A DNA stretch of 5,973 nucleotides from Arcobacter_B sp049472135. Its GTDB lineage: Bacteria; Campylobacterota; Campylobacteria; Campylobacterales; Arcobacteraceae. A program made the translations under genes and the position numbers. Position 1 is the stretch's first letter, and each line of letters begins with the position of its first letter. Location: assembly GCF_049472135.1 (NCBI RefSeq), contig NZ_JBMOVV010000024.1:1-5973 (forward strand), read 5' to 3'. A model generated the notes under the pieces. The model was given only the letters and a program-made list of their open reading frames with translations, searched no databases and had not been told where the DNA came from. Of this stretch, positions 1-5,973 are shown in pieces.

Positions 1-5
1 TTTTA

Positions 6-3000
6 TTATAAAACTAAATCTTCTGTCCATAACTCATACTCTTCCTCATCATAGTCAAACAAGATATTACTACTCATTCTCTCTATATCTATAAATCCTA
101 TTGAACTTGTATACGTACTATATTCTACACTTGGCATTATTACCTCATGCTCTGCTACTGTACTCACATTTTGCACTTCAAAGCTTCTTAATGCTCTTAT
201 ATTATCATTCTGTGTTATTTGTGTATTTCTTACTACATACTCATTATATGCGCTATTTATATTACTTGATTGATTTAAGTTTTGGTAGTTTATCGCTGCT
301 TCAAACTCCCACATTACGATATCTTCCATCCCTTCTGATAACTGTGTTTCTATCTCTGTTACTTCTTTATCAAACTCACTTACTGCTACATATTGCATTG
401 AGTAATTATCTCTCTCTATTAATAAGCCGTACATTGTATCATTTATTGTATTATTTTTTATTTTAGCTTTATCATAATTTCCTAAATATAATTTTGTTGT
501 GTCTATCTCTATAGCCTCTTTTGCCATTGTTTCTATTGTTTCTGGGCTTACTTTATTTCCTTCTGTATATGCCCCTTTCCCTAGCATATTTAGGTTTTGA
601 GATTCTACATTTATTAATTCACCATTATTATCTAGTATTCTTTTTTCTTCTGATACTTTTACTGTTACTGTATTAGCTGTTAATTTATCTAAGTATAGAT
701 CTCCATTTGAGCTTTCTATTGCTAAGATATTTGTTGCGTTTGAATCTTTTACTATTACATCATCTATTTGTGTTACATATACTGAATCACTTGAGTTTAC
801 AGTTATTGTCTCTACATCTGTTAGAAGTGTTGAGAATGCTACATCTAAGATTAAGTCTTCTGCTATGATTGTTCCAAACAGATTATCTTTCTCATTTATT
901 GTTATATCATTTACTACATTTGCGTTTATTGTTTTTATTTCTGTATTCAGGTTTACATTTAATGCATCTATTGTTAACTTATCTACTTTTACTAATGATG
1001 TTGTATCTTTATTCTCTATATTTGAGTTTGAAATTACTTTCATATTTGTCGCATTTACTGTACCTATTTGTAAATCATCTTTCTCTTCTAGGTATATATC
1101 TGTATTTACCTCTGCATTTAATACTTCTACTTCTGTGTTTAGATAGTTACTTGAACTACCTACATTTTCCCCTCTTAAATTTAATGTATTTACAATAATT
1201 GAAGTAGTGGTTGTATCTAAAATAGTACCAACTGTAGCTTCTAAAGTTGCTGTAGTTGTTGTTGAAACTCCACTTTGTAAAATAATATCACCTAAATTAC
1301 TTTTTAGACTAACTAAACCTGTTCCATTAATACCTAAGCCATCATCAATATTTGCATTTGTACTTGGGTCGATTAATAAACCTTCTGTAATAGTAAGATT
1401 ATTATTAGAAGTAATCGAAATAACCCCACTATCTTTAGATTTAATATCTTCTTGGATTTCATCTGTTCTTTGAGAAGTAACTAAAGCTTGTGAATTTACA
1501 CTATTTACACTAATATCATTAATATATGTAACTGTTAAATCATCTAAGTCTTCTATATAAATACCATTTACACCTACATTTGCAGTGATATTATCAACAT
1601 CAATATCTAAGCTATTTATAGTTGTAGAGTCATTTCCTGCTCCACCATTTTGTGCAAAAACTCTTAAGTTTTTAGAAACTAAATCTGTAGTTGTATCTCC
1701 ATTATCAGTAATATTTCCTAAAGAATATAAAGAAATAGAAGCTGTTCCTGCATCAATAGATGAAAGTTTAATATCATTTGCTTTTACTCTAATATTTGAA
1801 TCATTTGAAATAATAGAACTTGTATCTTCTAATGATACATTACCATCAACGCTACTTATAAAAATATCTATTGTAGAAGCTGTTCCAGTAGATTCAACTT
1901 TTGCATTTGCTGCTAAATTAAAGTTTTGAGCTGAAACAATTGAGATATTACTTGATGAAGTTATATTCGAATTGATATTAATATTATCAGCATTATCATC
2001 TTCATCTATAGTTTTTAAAAGTGTGTTTCCACCAGTACTTATATCTCCATTATTAACAACAGTAGTTATACTTCCATCTAAAGTTTGTAATACTAAACTT
2101 CCAGTTGTTACTATATCACTTTGACTTGCATCATTTACTACAGAAGCTGTTACAAGGGCTGTATCTAGTACTCTATTTACACTTATTCCATCTGATGAAG
2201 CTTCTGTATCTTCAATTTCATCAACTAAAATATCATCAGTTTCACTTATAAATACTCCACTTGTTCCAGTTTTTACACTTATTACTTCAACTGTTGTTTC
2301 TATATGGTTAGCACCAATTCCTAATCCACCTGATAAATCAGTAGTTTCAATTCTTAACTCTTTTGCTTCAATGTCTACTGTTGTATCACTACTATCTACA
2401 TTTGCACTGTCAATTATAGTTCCTGCAACTAGTGATACATTTTTACTTGTTGTTATTAATCCTAAAGATAAGCTTGTTGAAGCTTCATATCTTATATTTT
2501 CATTTGAACTTGTTTTTACACCATCACTCATACTAATAGAACTAGCAGTTGCTTCTACATCTACAGTACCATCTGTAGTTAAAATATCCCCTGCTTGAAC
2601 AATATTAGTTCCAGCTAAAACTGTAACATCACCACTTCCAGCATTTACACTATCATTTAATGTAATATCTCCAGAAATTGCATTTAATTTTACATTTCCT
2701 GTTCCAACTGCATTTAATCCTAAAGTATCACTTCCACCCTCAACTGTAATACTAGTTGCTTTTATTACAATATTTCCATTATCACCAGTTGAAACATCTT
2801 CTTGTGTTGTTCCTTCTGTATTGCTATCTATTGTTGCAGTACTATCAACTCTATTTATATCTATAGTAATACTATCAATGATTAAAGCTTGTGTATTTGT
2901 TACAAAAATATCATTATCATCTGTTGTATTAGCATCATTAGTATCTGCATTTGCACTTAATGTATTTACAGTTGTATTTATATGATTTAAAGAGCTTCCT

Positions 3001-5973
3001 ATAGAATTTCCTGCATTTAATAATAATTTATCTGCTGTAATTAAAGAGTTATTATCTATATTTGATATCTTATCTCCTGCATTTATTATCACATCAGCAG
3101 TTCCTGCGTTAATAGTTTCACTTATTATATTTCCACTACTTGCTTCAATACTAATATTACCATCACTACTTGAAACTGTTGTTCCATCTGCCATTGTTAT
3201 ATTACTACTTGCTAAAACATCTATTGTTTTACTTGTTGTATTTGAAATGATATTATTATTGATATTTACATTATCACTTGATGAAATACTTATATCTCCA
3301 TTTGTGATACTTACACTTCCACCTAATGTTATATCTGAATCACTATTTGTTCCCTCAGCTGTCTCTGATGTTTTTAACAGTGTATTCCCACCTGTTATTA
3401 TATCTCCATCATTTACTACTGTTATTATACTTCCGTTTTCTGTTTGTAGTACTAAATCTCCACTTGAATTTATATCACTTTGTATTGCATCTGTTGTATT
3501 TATTGTCGTTAATGTTGTATCACTTCCAACTCTTTGAACTACTATTTGGCTTGTTTGATTTATTGTTATATCATTTGCTTCTGTTACAAATAAGCTTCCA
3601 CCATTTGAACTAAGTTCTGCAACATCTGTTTCTATATGATTTGTTCCTAATCCTGTTGAATTAGTAACCTCTAATCTTAACTCATCTGCTGTAATATTAT
3701 TTGTATTTGCATTACTATCACTTACTGAATCTGCTTTTATAGATATATCTGCTGTTGTTGTTAATTTTGCTAAGCTTAACTCACCTGCTGTACTATATCT
3801 TATATTTGAATTAGTCGCATCTGTTGTAGTTGCATCTGCCATTGTAATTGAAGTATTTGCTTGTACATCTACAGTTCCACTTGTTGTAATATTTGAATTT
3901 TGTGCAAATGTTGTATTTGCTAAGATACTTAAGTTTCCAGTTCCTGTTGTTAAATCATCACTTAATGTAACTGCTCCATCTAATGCACTAATTAATGTAT
4001 CACCATTTGAGCTTACATCATTTGAACTATTACTTGTTACCTCTATATTTCCTAAAGTTGCAACTAATACTAGTTCTTCTGTTGAGATTAATTTCTCTTG
4101 TGCATCATTTGTTGTTTCTGTTGCTATTGCTGTATCTGCAACTCTACTTACTTCTACATCTACACTATCAACTATTACACCATTATTCTCTGTGATATAT
4201 AAACCTGTTCCTGCATTTGCACTTAATTTTACAATATCTGTATTTATATGATTACTTGTTGTTCCTACTTTATCTGAAGCATCTATTAGTAAGCTTTGAG
4301 CTGTGATTAAAGAAGAAGAATCTATATCGTTTATTGTTCCTGTTGCTTTTAATGCTACTGAACCAGTTCCTGCGTTAATAGTTTCACTTATTANATTTCC
4401 ACTACTTGCTTCAATANTNATATTACCATCANTACTTGAAACTGTTGTTCCATCTGCCATTGTTATATTACTACTTGCTAAAACATCTATTGTTTTACTT
4501 GTTGTATTTGAAATGATATTATTATTGATATTTACATTATCACTTGATGAAATACTTATATCTCCATTCGTAATACTTATACTTCCACCTAATGTTATAT
4601 CTGAATCACTATTTATTCCCTCTGCTGTCTCTGATGTCTTTAACAGTGTATTTCCACCTGTTATTATATCTCCATCATTTACTACTGTTGTTATACTTCC
4701 GTTTTCTGTTTGTAGTACTAAGCTTCCGCCTGTTGTTATATCAGACTGTGTATCATAACTTGTTGTAAGCGTAGCTACTCCTGTAACATCCACTCTATTT
4801 ACCTCTACATCTACACTATTTACTTCTATTGCATTTGCTTCTGTGATATATACATCTGATCCACTATTTACTGTTATTTCATCTACTGCTGTATTTAAGT
4901 GATTACTTCCTTCACCTATTGTACTTCCTGTTTTTATCAATAACTCATTTGCTGTAATTAATGAACTTCCATCTATATCACTTAGTGTTGTTCCTGCATA
5001 AATACCTACATCTGCTGTTCCTGCATTTACGCTATCTGTAGTTACACTTCCATTTGTTGCTTCTATAATGATATTTCCATCATTAGTTTGGATAGTTGTT
5101 CCATCTATCATTGTTATTGAATTATTTGCAAGAACATCTATTGTTTTACTACTTGTTGATGTTGTTACATTTGCATTTAGGTTTACACTTCTTCCTGCGT
5201 TTAATGAAACATTACCTGTACTTAATAAGGCTGCTCCTATTGTGATATCAGATGCTGTTCCTATTGCTTGAAGTAATATATCTCCATCTGAACTTGTATT
5301 TGTTGTTATTGTTCCTGTTGTTGTAATTGTTCCTTCTTCTGTTACGATTACTACATCACCGTTTGTACCTTGTGAATTAATTGAAGAAATTATTAAGTCA
5401 TCATCTTCTTCTAGGAATATATCTCCACTTGTTATATTTGTTAAAGAGATTGTTGATACATCTGTATCTATTTCATCACTATTTGTTCCTATTCCTGTTG
5501 TTGCACTTAATGTTGCTTCATTTGCTGTGATATTTGCATTTTCACTACTTAAGTTATCACTTATTGCTAATCCTGCTATTACTGTTACATTTCCTGTTGT
5601 ATTGATAATTGCTACTTCTACATTTGAACTTGCGTTATATGTAATATTTCCTGCTGTTGAGTTTGTCTCTTTTATATCATTCATTATGATACTTCCAGAT
5701 GTAGCTATTACACTTATATCTCCATTTACTGATGTAATATTTCCACTTTGTGTAATATCTCCTGAGTCAACAACAATATTTATTACACCATCACTACTAT
5801 TTTGTGTGATTCCTTTTATTTCTAGTGTATCTGTTTCTTGTAGGTATATATCACCACTTGTATTATTTGTTAGTGTGATATTTGCTACTGTTGTATCTAT
5901 ATCATCAGAGTTTGTTCCAATTCCTGTTCCTGCTGTTATTGTTAATGATGTTGTTCCACCTAGGATATTTGAC
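6..5973 (-). CDS. Giant repetitive beta-strand adhesin-like exoprotein, 5' end off window
   Basis: One frame is open from the right edge to a TAA at 8..6, giving at least 1988 residues. The first Met at 5684 is not a credible start: the 96 upstream codons are stop-free and carry the same repeats, so it is internal. The visible chain is a run of short beta-strand repeats rich in Thr, Ser, Asn, Asp and Ile. I see no Cys and three Pro; Trp occurs only at residues 1888 and 1982, counting from the window edge. Modules occupy residues 17 to about 1831 and a non-repetitive acidic domain ends the protein. Such composition and G-x-G-T-x-N-x-I-x-T-x-V type repeats are typical of filamentous-haemagglutinin-like, TpsA-type or other giant surface adhesins. 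A role in attachment or biofilm is inferred from that resemblance. No RTX nonapeptides, LPXTG, hydrophobic anchor or C-terminal autotransporter barrel is seen. Signal peptide, TPS domain, promoter and RBS would lie beyond the edge. A non-adhesive surface-layer or exported structural protein remains possible. Confidence 0.9.
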   Translation of the reverse strand, partial: SNILGGTTSLTITAGTGIGTNSDDIDTTVANITLTNNTSGDIYLQETDTLEIKGITQNSSDGVINIVVDSGDITQSGNITSVNGDISVIATSGSIIMNDIKETNSTAGNITYNASSNVEVAIINTTGNVTVIAGLAISDNLSSENANITANEATLSATTGIGTNSDEIDTDVSTISLTNITSGDIFLEEDDDLIISSINSQGTNGDVVIVTEEGTITTTGTITTNTSSDGDILLQAIGTASDITIGAALLSTGNVSLNAGRSVNLNANVTTSTSSKTIDVLANNSITMIDGTTIQTNDGNIIIEATNGSVTTDSVNAGTADVGIYAGTTLSDIDGSSLITANELLIKTGSTIGEGSNHLNTAVDEITVNSGSDVYITEANAIEVNSVDVEVNRVDVTGVATLTTSYDTQSDITTGGSLVLQTENGSITTVVNDGDIITGGNTLLKTSETAEGINSDSDITLGGSISITNGDISISSSDNVNINNNIISNTTSKTIDVLASSNITMADGTTVSSXDGNXXIEASSGNXISETINAGTGSVALKATGTINDIDSSSLITAQSLLIDASDKVGTTSNHINTDIVKLSANAGTGLYITENNGVIVDSVDVEVSRVADTAIATETTNDAQEKLISTEELVLVATLGNIEVTSNSSNDVSSNGDTLISALDGAVTLSDDLTTGTGNLSILANTTFAQNSNITTSGTVDVQANTSITMADATTTDATNSNIRYSTAGELSLAKLTTTADISIKADSVSDSNANTNNITADELRLEVTNSTGLGTNHIETDVAELSSNGGSLFVTEANDITINQTSQIVVQRVGSDTTLTTINTTDAIQSDINSSGDLVLQTENGSIITVVNDGDIITGGNTLLKTSETAEGTNSDSDITLGGSVSITNGDISISSSDNVNINNNIISNTTSKTIDVLASSNITMADGTTVSSSDGNISIEASSGNIISETINAGTADVIINAGDKISNIDNNSLITADKLLLNAGNSIGSSLNHINTTVNTLSANADTNDANTTDDNDIFVTNTQALIIDSITIDINRVDSTATIDSNTEGTTQEDVSTGDNGNIVIKATSITVEGGSDTLGLNAVGTGNVKLNAISGDITLNDSVNAGSGDVTVLAGTNIVQAGDILTTDGTVDVEATASSISMSDGVKTSSNENIRYEASTSLSLGLITTSKNVSLVAGTIIDSANVDSSDTTVDIEAKELRIETTDLSGGLGIGANHIETTVEVISVKTGTSGVFISETDDILVDEIEDTEASSDGISVNRVLDTALVTASVVNDASQSDIVTTGSLVLQTLDGSITTVVNNGDISTGGNTLLKTIDEDDNADNININSNITSSSNISIVSAQNFNLAANAKVESTGTASTIDIFISSVDGNVSLEDTSSIISNDSNIRVKANDIKLSSIDAGTASISLYSLGNITDNGDTTTDLVSKNLRVFAQNGGAGNDSTTINSLDIDVDNITANVGVNGIYIEDLDDLTVTYINDISVNSVNSQALVTSQRTDEIQEDIKSKDSGVISITSNNNLTITEGLLIDPSTNANIDDGLGINGTGLVSLKSNLGDIILQSGVSTTTTATLEATVGTILDTTTTSIIVNTLNLRGENVGSSSNYLNTEVEVLNAEVNTDIYLEEKDDLQIGTVNATNMKVISNSNIENKDTTSLVKVDKLTIDALNVNLNTEIKTINANVVNDITINEKDNLFGTIIAEDLILDVAFSTLLTDVETITVNSSDSVYVTQIDDVIVKDSNATNILAIESSNGDLYLDKLTANTVTVKVSEEKRILDNNGELINVESQNLNMLGKGAYTEGNKVSPETIETMAKEAIEIDTTKLYLGNYDKAKIKNNTINDTMYGLLIERDNYSMQYVAVSEFDKEVTEIETQLSEGMEDIVMWEFEAAINYQNLNQSSNINSAYNEYVVRNTQITQNDNIRALRSFEVQNVSTVAEHEVIMPSVEYSTYTSSIGFIDIERMSSNILFDYDEEEYELWTEDLVL
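9..479 (-). other. Non-repetitive acidic C-terminal domain of the giant protein
   Basis: The last 157 residues (1832-1988) break from the repeat composition. They contain both Trp residues, most of the Tyr, Phe and Met, and many Glu and Asp. FDKEVTEIETQLSEGMEDIV leads into WEFEAAINYQ and is probably helical. The end is strongly acidic (FDYDEEEYELW), and the final residues are TEDLVL. No hydrophobic anchor, sorting signal, RTX block or terminal aromatic beta-barrel signature is visible. With no Cys, an HMW1-type C-terminal disulfide hook is excluded for the visible part. It could be a secretion-pausing, anchoring or binding tip domain; I do not recognise a named family. Confidence 0.6.
480..638 (-). 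repeat. Degenerate closing repeat unit (residues 1779-1831)
   Basis: The stretch ILDNNGELINVESQNLNML followed by GKGAYTEGNKVSPETIETM keeps the repeat grammar: a turn, a strand pair, then a Gly-rich link to an N-x-x-x-x-T-I-E-T motif like N-H-I-E-T in the modules. The strand TTKLYLGN then takes the place of the usual IYITE strand. It contains one of the three prolines. It probably caps the beta stack before the C-terminal domain; this is inference from pattern only. Confidence 0.5.
661..1160 (-). repeat. Three short, decaying repeat units (residues 1605-1771)
   Basis: Three copies of the core unit follow closely with little between them. They open at 1160 (GSSSNYLNTEVEVL, DIYLEEKDDLQI), about 959 (VNLNTEIKTI, DITINEKDNL) and about 836 (TDVETITV, SVYVTQIDDVIV). 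Spacings fall to 67 and then 41 residues, against about 204-226 in the long modules. The unit is progressively less exact toward the C-terminus. Confidence 0.75.
1161..1646 (-). repeat. Shortened module M6, type 2-like (residues 1443-1604)
   Basis: It opens with a degenerate unit, GGAGNDSTTINSL, then GIYIEDLDDLTV, ISVNSV where other modules have N-R-V, and IQEDI. A LGINGTGLVSLKSNLGDIIL stretch resembles M4's LGLNAVGTGNVKL followed by SGDITL, which is why it is assigned to type 2. The ITMADGTT and NIRY sections are missing, leaving 162 residues. It contains one of the three prolines (LLIDPST). Four-fold codons in the sampled parts end mostly in T, unlike the rest of the gene. Confidence 0.72.
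1647..2321 (-). repeat. Long module M5, type 1 (residues 1218-1442)
   Basis: It opens GIGANHIETTVEVI, then GVFISETDDILV, ISVNRV, SQSDI, LVLQTLDGSITTVVNNGDI and GGNTLLKT. Its later half diverges: the ITMADGTT block is replaced by NVSLEDTSS and the NAGTADV block by IDAGTASISL. It clearly belongs to type 1 but, unlike the M1-M3 pair, has many DNA differences even where the protein matches. It is 225 residues long. Confidence 0.8.
2322..2999 (-). repeat. Long module M4, type 2 (residues 992-1217)
   Basis: It opens GSSLNHINTTVNTL and carries an insert rich in Asp, Asn and Thr before DIFVTNTQALII, then DINRV and TQEDV. Type-2 elements follow: SDTLGLNAVGTGNVKL, SGDITLNDSV, GTVDVEA, SISMSDGV, NENIRYEASTSLSLGLITT and IEAKELRIET. 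It is 226 residues, longer than M2, partly because of the early insert. No type-1 NGSITTVV or GGNTLLKT block is present. Confidence 0.82.
3000..3653 (-). repeat. Long module M3, type 1 (residues 774-991)
   Basis: It opens GLGTNHIETDVAEL, then SLFVTEANDITI, VVQRV, IQSDI, LVLQTENGSIITVV and GGNTLLKTSETAEG, followed by SKTIDVLASSNITMADGTT, ETINAGTADV and SLITADKLLL. It is 218 residues long. From LVLQTENGS to ETINAG it differs from M1 by only three visible substitutions, apart from M1's X residues. The opening 60 or so residues are clearly diverged from M1, so the similarity is patchy rather than whole-module. Confidence 0.85.
3098..3455 (-). repeat. Near-identical direct repeat, copy in M3
   Basis: This stretch aligns without gaps to 4364-4721, offset exactly 1266 bases (422 codons). 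I count eight substitutions plus four ambiguous bases over 358 positions. All eight substitutions lie in the lower part (3303-3455 here); before that the copies agree except at the Ns. Confidence 0.93.
3654..4265 (-). repeat. Long module M2, type 2 (residues 570-773)
   Basis: This 204-residue module opens GTTSNHINTDI with LYITENN and VEVSRV. In place of the type-1 NGSITTVV block it has ELVLVATLGNIEV, a SSNGDTLIS strand, GTGNLSILANTTF and GTVDVQANTSITMADATT. It ends with NSNIRYSTAGELSLAKLTT and NNITADELRLEV. The GTVDV, NIRY and LSL elements recur in M4, which defines the alternate module type. Confidence 0.82.
4364..4721 (-). repeat. Near-identical direct repeat, copy in M1
   Basis: This is the partner of 3098-3455. 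It carries the four N positions (4394, 4417, 4419, 4432). It is the same length and in the same frame, so unequal recombination between the copies would remove or add 422 residues without a frameshift. Confidence 0.93.
4394..4432. other. Cluster of four ambiguous bases
   Basis: N occurs at 4394, 4417, 4419 and 4432, and I noticed no others in the window. They give X in the M1 protein: Ile or Val at 4394, Ser or Ile at 4417, Ile for most choices at 4419, and Ser or Asn at 4432, judging by the M3 and M0 copies. They probably reflect unresolved repeat copies in the assembly rather than biology. Confidence 0.9.
4917..5495 (-). repeat. Leading repeat module M0 (residues 160-352), transition to long modules
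   Basis: This 193-residue module begins like the preceding one (GIGTNSDEIDTDV, then DIFLEEDDDLII). Its second half already carries the blocks of the long modules: SKTIDVLA, SITMIDGTT, a DGNIIIEA strand, VNAGTADV and SLITANELLI. It therefore looks like a hybrid between the leading subtype and the type-1 long module. It has no N-R-V element and no NGSITTVVNDGDI block. Confidence 0.75.
5496..5924 (-). repeat. Leading repeat module (residues 17-159)
   Basis: The module of 143 residues opens with GIGTNSDDIDTTV and continues to a DIYLQETDTLEI strand pair. It uses NSDDIDT where later modules have NHINT or NHIET. It is closest to the next module, which opens GIGTNSDEIDTDV, and together they form a distinct leading subtype. 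It lacks the N-R-V element found in M1-M5. The first visible Met (5684) falls within it. Confidence 0.75.

Larger units (their letters stand above)
4266..4916 (-). repeat. Long module M1, type 1 (residues 353-569)
   Basis: Order of elements: GEGSNHLNTAV, DVYITEANAIEV, VEVNRV, TQSDI, LVLQTENGSITTVV, GGNTLLKTSETAEG, SKTIDVLASSNITMADGTT, then ETINAGTGSV and SLITAQSLLI. The middle (4364-4721) is nearly identical in DNA to the matching part of M3. Four ambiguous bases lie in its distal part, producing X residues. It is 217 residues long. Confidence 0.85.

Noticed and set aside
1..5. Terminator downstream of the stop
   Set aside because: Only five bases follow the stop codon, too few to judge.
101..466. 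Plus-strand open frame of 121 codons, Leu/Tyr/His-rich
   Set aside because: It lies antisense to the giant gene, its composition is explained by the AT-rich repeat codons read backward, and no RBS or family resemblance is visible.
865..1473. Several overlapping plus-strand open frames (865-1146, 869-1198, 1207-1473)
   Set aside because: They overlap each other in different frames and are Phe/Leu/Ser/Val-rich mirrors of the minus-strand repeats, so they are shadows.
3098..4721. Insertion sequence or other mobile element bounded by the two direct repeats
   Set aside because: Both the repeats and the DNA between them are in frame and encode the same type of modules. There is no transposase, inverted repeat or target-site duplication.
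3247..4758. Plus-strand frames at 3247-3537 and 4303-4758 that resemble each other and look like a duplicated gene
   Set aside because: Their likeness comes only from the 358-bp direct repeat in the minus-strand gene, and the second runs through the ambiguous bases. There is no independent coding evidence.
5682..5684. ATG on the minus strand as the true start of the large protein
   Set aside because: The frame is open and repeat-bearing for 96 codons upstream, and the Met sits within a beta-strand repeat.
480..5924. RTX-type calcium-binding repeats suggested by the Gly, Asp and Asn content
   Set aside because: No GGxGxDxxx nonapeptide series is present; the Gly and Asp residues are in turns of the beta-strand units.
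480..5924. CRISPR array, because of regularly spaced repeats
   Set aside because: The repeats are protein-coding, hundreds of bases long and divergent, with no short identical repeats separated by unique spacers.

Overview
The window lies inside one very long minus-strand reading frame. It has no in-frame stop from the right edge (5973) to a TAA at 8..6, so at least 1988 residues are visible and the N-terminus is off the window. The product is a giant repetitive beta-strand-rich protein, dominated by Thr, Ser, Asn, Asp, Ile, Val and Gly. I see no cysteine, only three prolines, and two tryptophans, both near the C-terminus. This matches the general look of filamentous-haemagglutinin-like or two-partner-secretion exoproteins and other giant surface adhesins. 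The parts that would prove a secretion route (signal peptide, TPS domain, partner transporter) are not in view. No other gene, RNA gene, mobile element or CRISPR array is supported; plus-strand open frames are Leu/Tyr/Phe-rich shadows of this gene.

Layout, in protein order (right to left on the map): two divergent leading modules (5924-4917); five long modules of about 204-226 residues (M1-M5, 4916-1647); a shorter sixth (M6, 1646-1161); three shortened units (1160-661); a degenerate closing unit (638-480); and a non-repetitive acidic C-terminal domain (479-9), followed by the stop and only five bases of flank. The modules start with a shared motif of about 29-41 residues (consensus G-x-x-x-N-H-I-x-T-x-V, then about 10-20 variable residues, then IYITE-x-DDL-x-I). 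It occurs eleven times before the closing unit.

The main finding is that the long modules alternate between two types (M1, M3, M5 against M2, M4, M6), so the array is a higher-order repeat of module pairs. M1 and M3 share a 358-bp stretch that is almost identical and indel-free, exactly 422 codons apart, which points to recent duplication or gene conversion. Four ambiguous bases fall inside one of these copies.

The organism is an AT-rich bacterium (roughly 25-33% GC in the lines I counted). The base composition and protein style would fit a Campylobacterota member such as an Arcobacter relative, but this is a guess from style and not a demonstrated assignment.
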